Assembly (NCBI RefSeq): GCF_021440515.1
Contig: NZ_JAKCMV010000045.1
Span: forward strand, 1-64,000
DNA from: Enterobacter asburiae
GTDB lineage: Bacteria > Pseudomonadota > Gammaproteobacteria > Enterobacterales > Enterobacteriaceae
Length of the DNA: 64,000 bases
Direction of reading: 5' to 3'
The notes beneath the pieces are model-generated. The model worked only from the letters and a program-made list of their open reading frames with translations, made no database searches and was not told where the DNA came from. Positions 8,726 to 18,606 of this stretch are shown here, one piece after another. The first letter of the stretch is position 1. Each line of letters starts with the position of its first letter. A program made the position numbers and the translations under genes.

Positions 8726-9287
8726 GGTATGCCTGACGTTGAGGAACAAAGAGCCGTAGTGTACCTCAAATGTTGCCCGTCCGTTTTACTAAAGTGGTCG
8801 TTTAGCAGCGCGCGCCCATCGGTGGAAGCAATATCAGAAAAATTGATCTGTATAAAAGAAATTCCTTTTAAAGGAAAGGGTCTGAACCCCCTTAATATCA
8901 GAATATGATTTATTGTGGATATGATTTAAGACCTCGCTGTAATTAATTTTTTAAACTTCATCGCGTATTGTGGGTGGAATATGTATGTGATTCATTATTT
9001 TTATATTTGCTCGGTTTCTGGATGTGGTTGTATTTATACGTTTGGGTGATCATTTAAGTGTTTTTTCAAATTTACATTTACCGGTTATTTTTCTTAACGT
9101 GTTGTTTTTATGTTCATTTTTATATTCTTAACTTTCTTTTTTGAAATATTGTCCGTATTCGGACTTACTTGAAACATTCATTGAACCTTTTTCCCATGAG
9201 ACTGCATAATCTTTTCCGCAATAGAAACTTGTTGCATGAATTATTTGATGGACAATCTTGCTTACGTCCCTGAGGAGGGATGACTCA
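8726..9287. other. AT-rich intergenic region between hemB and the autotransporter
   Basis: This gap of about 560 bp lies between divergent genes. The part next to hemB must hold its promoter. The remainder, especially 8880-9240, is strongly AT-rich with many T-tracts and contains no convincing gene; the minus-strand frame at 9128-9340 runs over the autotransporter start and is not credible. Such composition is typical of H-NS-silenced promoters. The ribosome-binding site GAGGAGG lies at 9272-9279, 8 bp before the autotransporter ATG. Confidence 0.6.
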
Positions 9288-12062
9288 ATGCAAACATGGA
9301 AAAAGAAACTGGTCGTATCGCAAATTGCATTAGCCTGCACATTGGCTATCGCTTCTCAGGCAAATGCTAAAGATATCTCCGGCACGACGTATAATACTTT
9401 TGGTTATGATAATTCCACCTCTGCGCCGGTATATTATGGCTATGCAGACTGGAATTATTCCGGTTCAGCGCACGACGCTGATATCTATCCGGTGATCAAC
9501 AAATCCACCGTAAACGGTGTGATTTCGACCTACTATCTGGACGATGGTGCGGGCGGTCGCGCGAATGCGCTGAAAATTACCAACAGTAAAATCAACGGTA
9601 TGATCACCTCTCAGTGCATGACCTCTACATGCGTTGACGGTCTGGATGCCGATGGCACTGCGCACACTCAGTATGACCGTTTTGATCTGATCGTGGATAA
9701 CTCCACCATTAACGATCTGTATGAGCATTACGCTTATAACGTGACCGAGGGTGACAAAACGGAAGCGCGTACGCTGGATACCCATGCGCTGGGTAACGCC
9801 ATCACGCTCAATGTGGAATCCGACATTGTTATCCAGAACAACTCACGCGTAGCGGGTATTACCCTGACGCAGGGCTATCATCAGCTGGATAATACCCCGT
9901 ACGACAGCACCGAAGGCGTGGCCAACAACAGCCATGTCTTCCGCAACACGCTGGTCGTGAAGGATTCCGTACTGACGTCAGGCGCGTCCCGCGATCTGGG
10001 TGCCAGCGGCTTCTACGGTCAGTCTGCTAAGCCGAGTGACTATGCTGAATCAAACGCGACGGCGGCTGATGACGCGGCGCTGATCGTAGCGGCGAGTGCG
10101 GCTGATAACGCGATGCAAACCACGGCGGTGTTCGATCACTCGACCATCACCGGCGACATCCTGTTCTCCAGCACCTTTGATAATAACTTCTTCGCTAACG
10201 GCGACCCGGCAACCGATAAAACGGATGACGGCGTGTACAACCCAACCACCAACGGCTGGGACGATACCGACAAGCTGGACGTGACGCTGAACAACGGCAG
10301 CAAGTGGGTCGGTGCGGCGCAGTCAAGCGTTGAAGCGATCGGTACGGGCCAGATGTACGGTGAGGGCTATACCGGCGTTGACCACAAAGAGCTGTTACCA
10401 AACAGCATCTGGCCTGACTCTACCTTTGACAGCAACGGTCACGTTGTGGGCAACGAGGTGTATCAGAGCGGCCTGTTCAACGTCACCCTGAACAACGGTT
10501 CCGAGTGGGATACCCGCAAGGCGTCCAACATCGATAAGCTGACCGTGAACAGCGGCTCTCAGGTTAACGTTGAAGACTCCAGCCTGCTGGCTGACAGCAT
10601 CACCCTGAACGGTTCCTCTACCCTGAATATCGGCGACAGCGGTAAAGTGGCTTCACACAGCCTGTATCTGGACAGCGGCAGCCGTGCAACCCTGACGCAG
10701 GAAACCGCAGAGCTGTATGCCAACACAATCACCGTGGATAACGGTGCGGAGCTGGCGCTGGGCCTGGGTCAGGTTGACACCCATAAAATGGTGCTGACCG
10801 ATAACGGCGTTCTGAACGTGGGCAGCCGTGACTACGTGCTGAACGCGGATCTGAACAACGCCCGTTATGTGACTAACGATCGTCATGTGACCGGCTACGA
10901 TCAGGGCGTGATCGCGCTGAATGCCGACGGCCACCTGGCGGTGAACGGCGACGTATCAGGTAACTACAAGGTGCGTGTTGATAACGCGACCGGTGAAGGC
11001 TCCGTTGCAGATTACAAAAACAACGAAGTGATCCGCGTTTACGACAATGACGCGAGCACCAAAGCGACCTTTACTGCGGCAAACAAAGCGGATCTGGGTG
11101 CTTACACCTATAAAGCGCAGCAGCAGGGCGACACCGTGGTTCTGCGTCAGCAGGAGCTGACCGACTACGCCAACATGGCGCTGAGCATCCCGTCTGCCAA
11201 TGCCAACATCTGGAATATGCAGCAGGATACCCTGGGCGCACGCGTGACCAACAGCCGTCATGGCCTGGCGGATAACGGCGGCGCGTGGGTGAGCTACTTC
11301 GGCGGCAACCTCGACGGCGACAACGGCGTTATCAACTATGACCAGAATGCCAGCGGCATCATGGTGGGTCTGGATACCCAGATCGACGGTAACAACGCCA
11401 AATGGCTGATCGGTGGAGCGGCGGGCTTCGCGAAAGGCGATCTGAGCGATCGTTCTGGTCAGGTCGATCAGGACAGCCAGACCGCAATGGTTTACTCCTC
11501 TGCGAAGTTTGCGAACGATATCTTTATTGATGGCTCCCTGAGCTACTCACGCTTCAATAACGATCTCTCTGCCACCATGAGCAACGGCAAATACGTCGAT
11601 GGCAACACCACGACCGACGCCTGGGGCTTTGGCATGAAGCTGGGCTACGACTGGAAGCTGAACCAGAACGGCTACGTAACACCATACGCAGCGGTGTCCG
11701 GTCTGTTCCAGGGCGGCGACAACTATCAGCTGAGCAACGGCCTGAAGGTGGGCGATCAGTCCTACGACAGCCTGCGCTACGAGCTGGGTGTGGATGCGGG
11801 TTATACCTTCAACTACGGCGGCGATCAGGCGTTGACCCCTTACTTCAAGCTGGCATACGTGTATGACGATGCGGACAACAGTGCGAACGTGAACGGCGAT
11901 CGTATTGATAACGGCGTCGAAGGTTCTGCGGTTCGCGTAGGCCTGGGTACACAGTTCAGCTTTACCAAAAACTTCAGTGCATACACCGATGCAACCTATC
12001 TGGGCGGCGGCGACGTCGAGCAGAACTGGGGCGCAAACGTGGGCGTGAAGTACACCTGGTAA
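9288..12062 (+). CDS. Type Va autotransporter (AIDA/EhaA-type adhesin family), intact
   Basis: This 924-residue surface protein has a signal peptide (about 1-27, ending SQANA). A repetitive beta-helix-like passenger (about 28-640) is rich in Asn, Asp, Ser and Thr, with recurring patterns such as LNNGS.W and LTVNSGS. The C-terminal beta-barrel translocator (about 660-924) starts near NGGAWVSYFGG and ends in KYTW with a terminal aromatic residue. The ATG at 9288 follows GAGGAGG and begins the signal peptide; the TTG at 9258 is rejected. The position between hemB and iprA is that of yaiT, which is an interrupted pseudogene in K-12. A Cys pair (Cys110, Cys115) is unusual in a passenger. The ligand is unknown; an adhesion or biofilm role is inferred. 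Confidence 0.9.
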   Translation: MQTWKKKLVVSQIALACTLAIASQANAKDISGTTYNTFGYDNSTSAPVYYGYADWNYSGSAHDADIYPVINKSTVNGVISTYYLDDGAGGRANALKITNSKINGMITSQCMTSTCVDGLDADGTAHTQYDRFDLIVDNSTINDLYEHYAYNVTEGDKTEARTLDTHALGNAITLNVESDIVIQNNSRVAGITLTQGYHQLDNTPYDSTEGVANNSHVFRNTLVVKDSVLTSGASRDLGASGFYGQSAKPSDYAESNATAADDAALIVAASAADNAMQTTAVFDHSTITGDILFSSTFDNNFFANGDPATDKTDDGVYNPTTNGWDDTDKLDVTLNNGSKWVGAAQSSVEAIGTGQMYGEGYTGVDHKELLPNSIWPDSTFDSNGHVVGNEVYQSGLFNVTLNNGSEWDTRKASNIDKLTVNSGSQVNVEDSSLLADSITLNGSSTLNIGDSGKVASHSLYLDSGSRATLTQETAELYANTITVDNGAELALGLGQVDTHKMVLTDNGVLNVGSRDYVLNADLNNARYVTNDRHVTGYDQGVIALNADGHLAVNGDVSGNYKVRVDNATGEGSVADYKNNEVIRVYDNDASTKATFTAANKADLGAYTYKAQQQGDTVVLRQQELTDYANMALSIPSANANIWNMQQDTLGARVTNSRHGLADNGGAWVSYFGGNLDGDNGVINYDQNASGIMVGLDTQIDGNNAKWLIGGAAGFAKGDLSDRSGQVDQDSQTAMVYSSAKFANDIFIDGSLSYSRFNNDLSATMSNGKYVDGNTTTDAWGFGMKLGYDWKLNQNGYVTPYAAVSGLFQGGDNYQLSNGLKVGDQSYDSLRYELGVDAGYTFNYGGDQALTPYFKLAYVYDDADNSANVNGDRIDNGVEGSAVRVGLGTQFSFTKNFSAYTDATYLGGGDVEQNWGANVGVKYTW

Positions 12063-12075
12063 TCAGCGCTTTTTT

Positions 12076-12100
12076 GGGGAGGCTTGCCTCCCCCTTTTCC
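12076..12100 (+). terminator. Terminator of the autotransporter gene
   Basis: GGGGAGG and CCTCCCC form a stem with a CTTG loop, followed by CCTTTTCC. Confidence 0.7.
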
Positions 12101-12158
12101 TATCGAATAATAATAAACCGCGCTAAAGAGCCATCAGGAAAGATGACTTGAGGTTGGA

Positions 12159-12785
12159 ATGAACCAGTACGCAAAACCAATTTCCGAATTCAGCCGGCTG
12201 GAAAAATATCTGGCGCCTTACGGTACGTCCTTTCATCTTAACGGCCATCAGACCCTGTTTGGTGATTGCTACGATGAAGATCACTACACGCTTTTCCTCC
12301 AGAGCGGCACGCTCTCCATCAACCGCCAGCAGGACGACCTGCTTGTCGAAATCGTCACCGCGCCCTTTATTCTGGGATTAAACGCGGGCATGGCGGGCAG
12401 CGGTTTGCAATACACGCTAATCACGCAGACCCCCTGCACCGGCTTCTATCTTCCGGCTGACGCCACCCGCAGCTATATCCAGCAGGGCCACCTGTGGCGC
12501 GACGCCTTCTGTTGGCTCTCCTGGAACCACCGAATGATGGAAGTGCGCGACAGGCAGCTGGTGGGGAATAACTCCTACAGCCAGATCCGTTCGACGCTGC
12601 TTGATATGGCGGGCTGGGACGAAACGCTGCGCGCACGGGTTGGGGTGATGAACTACATTCAGCGACGCACGCGTATCTCACGATCCGTGGTCGCTGAAGT
12701 ACTGGCGGCGTTAAGGCAGGGAAACTACATCAATATGAGCCGGGGCAAACTGGTCAGCATCAACCGTTTGCCCGCGGAATATTAA
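12159..12785 (+). CDS. iprA: IprA (YaiV), Crp/Fnr-type regulator of peroxide resistance
   Basis: This 208-residue protein has a cyclic-nucleotide-binding-like beta-roll at the N-terminus and a winged-helix DNA-binding region at the C-terminus (NYIQRRTRISRSVVAEVLAA). In Salmonella and E. coli the orthologue represses hydrogen peroxide resistance. It lies between the autotransporter and ampH as in related genomes, and converges with ampH, whose stop overlaps its own by 4 bp. Confidence 0.88.
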   Translation: MNQYAKPISEFSRLEKYLAPYGTSFHLNGHQTLFGDCYDEDHYTLFLQSGTLSINRQQDDLLVEIVTAPFILGLNAGMAGSGLQYTLITQTPCTGFYLPADATRSYIQQGHLWRDAFCWLSWNHRMMEVRDRQLVGNNSYSQIRSTLLDMAGWDETLRARVGVMNYIQRRTRISRSVVAEVLAALRQGNYINMSRGKLVSINRLPAEY

Positions 12786-13948
12786 GGCTGGACCGAGGCC
12801 GTCAGCACCTCGGCTTTATTGGCGCTCAGTTCGGCCACCAGGTTGTTAACGCCGTCGCTCATATTGACGAAGCGCGTGTTCGCAGAGCGCGTCACCACGA
12901 CAAATGCCCCCACGTTTGACTGCGGGATCATCGCCATATAGGTGATGAACCCGCCACCTCCGCCGGTTTTCTGAATAATGCCCGGACGGCCGTTTTTCGG
13001 CGCCATATAGACCCAGCCCAGACCGAGCGCATCGGCTTTCCCCGGCACGTCCATGCCAATCACCTTACGCAGCTGCGCGCGCTGATAAATCAACGTCTGC
13101 ATCCGGTCGGCCTGGCTGTTGCGGGCGTAGAAATCGGACGCGAGGAACTGCTGCATCCAGCGCATCATATCGCCCGGCGTGGAGTAGACGCCGCCGCTGC
13201 CGATCGCCGCCAGGGTGTTGTTGCACGGGCTGGCCCCTTTTTCCGCCACCATCAGGCGCTTGCACTGATCCGGCGACGGGGTAAAGGTGGTGTCCTTCAT
13301 GCCCAGCGGACGGGTAATTTGCTCTTCAAACATCTGCGGATAGGGCTTACCGGCCGCATTGGATAACGCGTCCGCCAGCAGATCGAACGCGAGGTTCGAA
13401 TAGGCCGCCTGCGAGCCCGGCGCCGTTTTCAGGGTGGTGTTGCTCAGGTAGTTCCAGCGCTGTTCGCGGGTTGGCCAGACGAAGACCGGACGATGCGCCG
13501 CGCCGCCGGGCTGTTCACGGGGCAGGGCGCTGGTGTGGGTCGCCAGATTCACCAGGGTGATTGGCGCGCCCTGATATGTCGGGACATGCGCGCCCGGCGG
13601 GGCGTATTTGCTGAGCGGATCGTTGAGTTTCACCACGCCCTGATCGAGCAGTTTCACCAGCATTTCGCTGGTCATCAGCTTGGTCAGGGAGGCGATGCGG
13701 ATAACCGAATCCAGCTGCGGGTGAACGTTGCTGCCCGGGCGCGTTTCACCGAAGCTGCGAAACACGCGCTGGTTGCCGTCAATCACCACCAGCGCCATGC
13801 CGGTTGCGCCGCTGCCGTAGTAGATCAGGTTGGCGTAGCGATCGGCGATATCAGAGGCTAAAGCAGGCGCCGTCAGCGGTTGGGCCGCCCGGGCGGTAGA
13901 CAGGCTCAGGGCGCACAGCGCGACGAAAGATAACAGACAACGTTTCAA
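12782..13948 (-). CDS. ampH: AmpH, penicillin-binding protein (DD-carboxypeptidase/endopeptidase)
   Basis: This 388-residue class C beta-lactamase-fold enzyme trims peptidoglycan in the periplasm. The catalytic Ser-X-X-Lys is SLTK in RIASLTKLMTSEM, followed by a YSN motif in AAYSNLAFDLL and KTGGGGG near the C-terminus. The start is placed at TTG 13948, which gives KRCLLSFVALCALSL, a proper signal peptide matching the E. coli protein (385 residues). An upstream ATG in frame would add about 49 residues without homology. The gene is divergent from sbmA. Confidence 0.93.
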   Translation of the reverse strand: MKRCLLSFVALCALSLSTARAAQPLTAPALASDIADRYANLIYYGSGATGMALVVIDGNQRVFRSFGETRPGSNVHPQLDSVIRIASLTKLMTSEMLVKLLDQGVVKLNDPLSKYAPPGAHVPTYQGAPITLVNLATHTSALPREQPGGAAHRPVFVWPTREQRWNYLSNTTLKTAPGSQAAYSNLAFDLLADALSNAAGKPYPQMFEEQITRPLGMKDTTFTPSPDQCKRLMVAEKGASPCNNTLAAIGSGGVYSTPGDMMRWMQQFLASDFYARNSQADRMQTLIYQRAQLRKVIGMDVPGKADALGLGWVYMAPKNGRPGIIQKTGGGGGFITYMAMIPQSNVGAFVVVTRSANTRFVNMSDGVNNLVAELSANKAEVLTASVQP

Positions 13949-14287
13949 CGAAAAGCATCCATAAAGTAAATGAAGAAAGTAATGGGTATTTATACTACTA
14001 ATCGGAGCGGTGCAATGGCCCGAATTGCATAACCATAGCGAGAAAAACGTAACCGCGGGTAAATAAGAACGATTTCGTTGCAACCGGTCTCCCATTTTGT
14101 GACATCGGGCTTATGATAGGCACCTTCGGTGAAACGCGCCGAAACACTTCCCGTAAAACCGGAAGCGAACTAATAATAAACCCTCGGGTCTGACCTTTTT
14201 GCCACGCGCCCTCCAGCCGGCGCGTGTCTGATTTCGCGTGGTGATTGTTGAACACAGCAACAGCCATAACTACAAGAAGGAAGCATT
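13949..14287. other. Divergent ampH-sbmA control region
   Basis: No gene is visible in these 339 bp. The sbmA side holds a sigma-E-type promoter (14166-14193, listed separately) and the ribosome-binding site AAGGAAG at 14277-14283. The ampH side must hold its own promoter, which I could not place. Confidence 0.5.
14166..14193 (+). promoter_or_regulatory. Sigma-E-type promoter of sbmA-yaiW
   Basis: CGAACTA (consensus GGAACTT) is followed after 16 bp by TCTGA, the usual -10 core of RpoE promoters. It would start a transcript near 14200, leaving a leader of about 85 nt before sbmA. Sigma-E control of sbmA-yaiW is known in E. coli. Confidence 0.6.
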
Positions 14288-15508
14288 ATGTTTAAGTCTT
14301 TTTTCCCAAAGCCGGGGCCATTTTTCCTGTCGGCATTTATTTGGGCGCTGGTAGCCGTTGTTTTCTGGCAGGCGGGCGGCGGCGCGTGGTTCGCGCGTAT
14401 CGCCGGTGCGACGGGCGATGTGCCCATTAGCGCCGCGCGCTTCTGGTCCCGTAGCTATCTGCTGTTTTACGCCTACTATGCGGCCTGCGTGGGGCTGTTT
14501 GCCCTGTTCTGGTTTAACTATGCGCCGCACCGCTGGCAGTACTGGTCGATTCTCGGCACGGCGCTGATTATCTTCGTCACCTGGTTTCTGGTGGAAGTGG
14601 GCGTGGCGGTTAACGCCTGGTATGCGCCGTTCTACGATCTGATCCAGACCGCGTTGAGCTCGCCGCACAAGGTGACGATTAACCAGTTCTATCACGAGGT
14701 GGGGATTTTCCTCGGCATCGCCCTGATTGCGGTGATCATCGGCGTGATGAACAACTTCTTCGTCAGCCACTACGTCTTCCGCTGGCGTACCGCGATGAAC
14801 GAACACTATATGGCGCACTGGCAGCACCTGCGCCATATTGAAGGTGCCGCCCAGCGTGTGCAGGAAGACACCATGCGCTTTGCCTCGACCCTCGAGGATA
14901 TGGGCGTGAGTTTTATCAACGCCATCATGACGCTGATCGCCTTCCTGCCGGTGCTGGTCACGCTCTCCGCGCACGTGCCGGATCTGCCGATCGTCGGCCA
15001 CCTGCCGTACGGTCTGGTGATTGCCGCCATCGTCTGGTCGCTGATGGGGACCGGGCTGCTGGCGGTGGTGGGTATCAAGCTGCCGGGCCTGGAGTTTAAA
15101 AACCAGCGCGTGGAAGCGGCCTACCGTAAAGAGCTGGTGTACGGCGAAGACGATCCCGAGCGCGCCTCGCCGCCAACCGTGCGCGAGCTGTTTGGCGCCG
15201 TGCGCCGCAACTATTTCCGCCTCTATTTCCACTACATGTACTTCAACATTGCGCGCATTCTCTATTTGCAGGTGGATAACGTTTTCGGCTTGTTCCTGCT
15301 GTTCCCGTCGATTGTTGCGGGTACGATTACGCTCGGCCTGATGACGCAGATCACCAACGTCTTTGGTCAGGTTCGCGGTTCGTTCCAGTATCTGATCAGT
15401 TCATGGACTACGCTTGTTGAGCTGATGTCCATCTATAAGCGTTTACGCAGTTTCGAACGCGAGCTGGACGATAAAGATTTGCAGGAAGTGACCAACACAT
15501 TCAGTTAA
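14288..15508 (+). CDS. sbmA: SbmA, peptide antibiotic transporter
   Basis: This 406-residue inner-membrane protein imports microcins B17 and J25, bleomycin and proline-rich antimicrobial peptides, driven by the proton gradient. It resembles the membrane half of an ABC exporter but has no ATPase domain. About seven or eight hydrophobic segments are visible, beginning with [16 protein letters not shown]. Length equals E. coli SbmA. yaiW starts 14 bp downstream and belongs to the same operon. Confidence 0.97.
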   Translation: MFKSFFPKPGPFFLSAFIWALVAVVFWQAGGGAWFARIAGATGDVPISAARFWSRSYLLFYAYYAACVGLFALFWFNYAPHRWQYWSILGTALIIFVTWFLVEVGVAVNAWYAPFYDLIQTALSSPHKVTINQFYHEVGIFLGIALIAVIIGVMNNFFVSHYVFRWRTAMNEHYMAHWQHLRHIEGAAQRVQEDTMRFASTLEDMGVSFINAIMTLIAFLPVLVTLSAHVPDLPIVGHLPYGLVIAAIVWSLMGTGLLAVVGIKLPGLEFKNQRVEAAYRKELVYGEDDPERASPPTVRELFGAVRRNYFRLYFHYMYFNIARILYLQVDNVFGLFLLFPSIVAGTITLGLMTQITNVFGQVRGSFQYLISSWTTLVELMSIYKRLRSFERELDDKDLQEVTNTFS

Positions 15509-15522
15509 TACAGGGAGTTGCT

Positions 15523-16620
15523 ATGTCTTTTGCCGTACCGCGCGCGTTATCCATCTCGCTGCTGGCCGCCTTCGTGCTGGCGGGCTGCGCCGAAAAAGGG
15601 GCCGCGCCGCTGAAAGAGGGCGAAAAGCCTGTCGACGTGGCGAGCGTGGTGCGCCAGAAAATGCCCGTCAGCGTGAAGGACAAAAACGCGTGGGCAACGG
15701 CATTAGCAAAGACCTTTGAAAGCCAGAAAATCGCCCCCACCGAGGAGAACATCTGCTCGGTGCTGGCGGTGGCGCAGCAGGAGTCCATGTACCAGTCCGA
15801 CCCTGCGGTGCCAGGCCTGAATAAGATCGCGTGGAAAGAGATCGACCGCCGGGCGGAATCGATGCATATCCCGGTGTTCCTCGTCCACACGGCGCTAAAA
15901 ATCCCCTCGCCGAACGGCAAAAGCTACAGCGAACGGCTGGATACGGTGAAAACCGAGAAACAGCTGAGCGCCATTTTTGATGACTTCATCAATATGGTGC
16001 CGATGGGCCAGAAGCTGTTTGGCTCGCTTAACCCGGTGCATACCGGCGGGCCGATGCAGGTCAGCATCGCGTTCGCGGAAAAACACACCGACGGCTATCC
16101 GTGGGACATTGACGGCACGGTGCGCCAGGAGGTCTTCTCCCTGCGCGGCGGGCTGTGGTTCGGGACCTATCATCTGCTGAACTATCCGGCGAACTACAGC
16201 GAACCGCTCTACCGCTTTGCGGACTTCAACGCGGGCTGGTACGCCAGCCGTAACGCGGCGTTCCAGAGCGCGGTCAGCCGGGCGAGCGGCGTCAAGCTGG
16301 CGCTGGACGGCGATCTGATCGCCTACGGCAGCAGCAGTGCGGGAACGACGGAGCTGGCGGTGCGCAAGCTGGCGACAAAACTGGGGATGAGCAACAGCGA
16401 AATCCGCCGTCAGCTGGAGAAGGGCGACAGCCTGGCGTTTGAGAAAACGGATCTCTATCAGCAGGTCTTTAAGATGGCGGAGCAGAAGAGCGGGAAAACC
16501 TTACCGAAGGCGATACTGCCGGGGATCCAGCTTGAAAGCCCGAAGATTACGCGTAATCTCACCACGGCGTGGTTTGCGAAGCGCGTGGACGATCGTCGGG
16601 CTAAGTGTATGGCGCTTTAA
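15523..16620 (+). CDS. yaiW: YaiW, surface-exposed lipoprotein
   Basis: This 365-residue lipoprotein has a signal ending in the lipobox LAGC, with Cys22 to be lipidated. The remainder is a DUF1615-type periplasmic or outer-membrane domain of unknown activity, with regions such as [20 protein letters not shown] that recall lysozyme-like folds. In E. coli it works with SbmA in uptake of the proline-rich peptide Bac7. It converges with yaiY, the two stops overlapping by 4 bp. Confidence 0.93.
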   Translation: MSFAVPRALSISLLAAFVLAGCAEKGAAPLKEGEKPVDVASVVRQKMPVSVKDKNAWATALAKTFESQKIAPTEENICSVLAVAQQESMYQSDPAVPGLNKIAWKEIDRRAESMHIPVFLVHTALKIPSPNGKSYSERLDTVKTEKQLSAIFDDFINMVPMGQKLFGSLNPVHTGGPMQVSIAFAEKHTDGYPWDIDGTVRQEVFSLRGGLWFGTYHLLNYPANYSEPLYRFADFNAGWYASRNAAFQSAVSRASGVKLALDGDLIAYGSSSAGTTELAVRKLATKLGMSNSEIRRQLEKGDSLAFEKTDLYQQVFKMAEQKSGKTLPKAILPGIQLESPKITRNLTTAWFAKRVDDRRAKCMAL

Positions 16621-16922
16621 CGGTGACGGCGGCGCAGGCGCAGAACCAGCGCGGCAACGCCTAATACCACGCAGCCTGCGAGGAAGGGGATAACGCCGAA
16701 GATGGTGCTGACCCCTAAACCTATCTCAACGCGCGGGCGGCCCGTGTCCTGAACCTGCATCAGGTGTTCGTAGACTCCCGGCGCATGGACCAGCATGTTT
16801 AAAAGCTGTGTACCCGCCCAGAAGCAGAAGAGCACAAACAGGGCATAGGCAATGTTACCCGCCGTGGAGGTTTTTGGTTGGTTGCCGCCAAAAATCGGCC
16901 TCGACAATGTAAAATCAGCCAT
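16617..16922 (-). CDS. yaiY: YaiY, DUF2755 inner-membrane protein
   Basis: This 101-residue protein has two hydrophobic segments ([18 protein letters not shown] and [19 protein letters not shown]) with a short loop between. The start at 16922 ([11 protein letters not shown]) has GGGAGGTC just upstream and matches E. coli YaiY in length (102); the longer frame to 17054 adds unrelated residues. The function is unknown. Confidence 0.88.
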   Translation of the reverse strand: MADFTLSRPIFGGNQPKTSTAGNIAYALFVLFCFWAGTQLLNMLVHAPGVYEHLMQVQDTGRPRVEIGLGVSTIFGVIPFLAGCVVLGVAALVLRLRRRHR

Positions 16923-17169
16923 AAAGACCTCCCGAAATTCACTCTGTTCAGAAACTCGTCGTACAGGTGAAGTGTGACAGGTCATAGCATTTGTCAATAT
17001 CAGAATCGTGGTAATTTGGGCCAGGGAATTCTCCTGGATTGTCGATTTCTGCATCGCATCACAGTTTTGTTACTTAAGTGAAATTGCGACACATTTGAGA
17101 ATTTCCGCATCTGCCACAGACCTGGCCGAAAAACTGTGAGAGGATAGCTTTTTTTCTGCCGGGGTCCCC

Positions 17170-17406
17170 ATGAAGCTCACTTCTAAACTACGCCGTGACT
17201 GGCACTACTACGCCTTTGCTATCGGGCTTATCTTTATTCTTAACGGGATTGTGGGGCTGCTGGGATTTGAAGCGAAAGGCTGGCAAACCTACGCGGTGGG
17301 GCTGGTGACGTGGGTGATAAGCTTCTGGCTGGCGGGATTCATCATCCGCCGTCGGCCTGAAGAGGCGACGGCGGATGACCATACAACGGTCGAAAAAGTC
17401 GATTAA
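17170..17406 (+). CDS. yaiZ: YaiZ, DUF2754 small membrane protein
   Basis: This 78-residue protein begins with basic residues and has two membrane helices, [14 protein letters not shown] and [19 protein letters not shown], followed by a charged tail. It is very similar to E. coli YaiZ (70 residues) with a longer C-terminus. Its stop overlaps the convergent ddlA stop by 4 bp. The function is unknown. Confidence 0.88.
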   Translation: MKLTSKLRRDWHYYAFAIGLIFILNGIVGLLGFEAKGWQTYAVGLVTWVISFWLAGFIIRRRPEEATADDHTTVEKVD

Positions 17407-18503
17407 CCCTTCATCGAGCTTTTAAGGGCGCTGTCGGCGGCGTGACGCTCCAGCGCCAGTTCAATCAGGCGGGTGATTAAATCGGTATAGCCAAGCCCGC
17501 TGGCCTGCCACAGTTTTGGATACATGCTGATGTTGGTAAAGCCCGGCAGCGTGTTGATTTCGTTGATCACCACGTCGTTTTCTGGCGTCAGGAACACGTC
17601 CACGCGCGCCATGCCGCAGCAGCCAAGCGCCTGATAGGCTTCAATGGCGATCGCGCGGATCTTATCGTTAATCGCCGGATCGATATCCGCAGGCACCACC
17701 ACCTGTGCGCCTTTGTCGTCGATGTATTTAGTGTCGTAAGAGTAGAAATCGCTGTTCAGCACCACTTCGCCGCAGGTGCTGGCCTGTGGGAAATCGTTGC
17801 CCAGCACCGCGCACTCAATTTCACGGCCTTTAATGCCCTGTTCAACCACCACTTTATGATCGAATTCGAACGCCAGACGAACGGCCTCGGCGTACTGCGC
17901 TTCGCTGCTCACCTTGCTCACGCCCACGGAAGAACCCTGATTGGCAGGCTTCACGAACAGCGGCAGACCCAGCTGTGCGCTGATGCTGGCGAAGCTGTGC
18001 TTATCGCGGTTGGCGCGGGTGAGGGTAACAAACGGCGCGATATGCAGACCGGCGTCGCGCAGCAGACGCTTTGTGACGTCTTTGTCCATGCAGGCGGCAG
18101 AGCCCAGCACGTCAGAGCCGACAAACGGCAGGTTCGCCATGCGCAGCATCCCCTGAAGGGAGCCATCTTCGCCCAGCGTACCGTGAACAATCGGGAACAC
18201 CACGTCGATTTGCGCCAGCGACTGCGCGTTGCCCGCGTCGATAAACTGCCCTTCAATCACGCCGGGAACGGTAGCCACGCTGACGTCAGAAGGGTTAAGC
18301 GCGATGCGGGACGGATCGTTGGCATTCAGCAGATACTGGCTGGCGTCGTTGACATGCCATTGCCCCTGTTTATCAATGCCCAGCAGAACCACCTCGAAGC
18401 GGGTTTTATCGATCGCATCGACAATATTTTTTGCCGATTGCAACGACACCTCGTGCTCCGCTGATTTTCCCCCAAAGACAATACCCACGCGCTGCTTAGC
18501 CAT
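17403..18503 (-). CDS. ddlA: DdlA, D-alanine--D-alanine ligase A
   Basis: This 366-residue ATP-grasp enzyme joins two D-alanines for peptidoglycan precursors in the cytoplasm. Visible are the N-terminal [18 protein letters not shown], the ATP-grasp core [13 protein letters not shown], and the Mg-binding end [12 protein letters not shown]. The start is placed at 18503 ([12 protein letters not shown]), which aligns with E. coli DdlA (364). An in-frame ATG at 18638 would add 45 unrelated residues. Confidence 0.97.
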   Translation of the reverse strand: MAKQRVGIVFGGKSAEHEVSLQSAKNIVDAIDKTRFEVVLLGIDKQGQWHVNDASQYLLNANDPSRIALNPSDVSVATVPGVIEGQFIDAGNAQSLAQIDVVFPIVHGTLGEDGSLQGMLRMANLPFVGSDVLGSAACMDKDVTKRLLRDAGLHIAPFVTLTRANRDKHSFASISAQLGLPLFVKPANQGSSVGVSKVSSEAQYAEAVRLAFEFDHKVVVEQGIKGREIECAVLGNDFPQASTCGEVVLNSDFYSYDTKYIDDKGAQVVVPADIDPAINDKIRAIAIEAYQALGCCGMARVDVFLTPENDVVINEINTLPGFTNISMYPKLWQASGLGYTDLITRLIELALERHAADSALKSSMKG

Positions 18504-18606
18504 TTCACTCTCTTCCAGTCTGACGAAAAGCCTATAACATACCACGATGCCCGGCGGGTTTCGCGGCCTTCTGCCATAATGTTTTAGAGGGTCACGAGGG
18601 GGGAGT

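Noticed and set aside
8861-8877. Near-palindrome TTCCTTTTAAAGGAA in the hemB upstream gap
   Set aside because: It is off by one base from a true palindrome and matches no operator I know; such sequences are expected in AT-rich DNA.
9128-9340. 70-codon minus-strand frame across the autotransporter start
   Set aside because: It overlaps the autotransporter signal peptide and an AT-rich control region and shows no ribosome-binding site or recognisable motif.
14270-15232. 320-codon minus-strand frame opposite sbmA
   Set aside because: It is very rich in His, Arg and Gln and is complementary to sbmA; no family is recognised.
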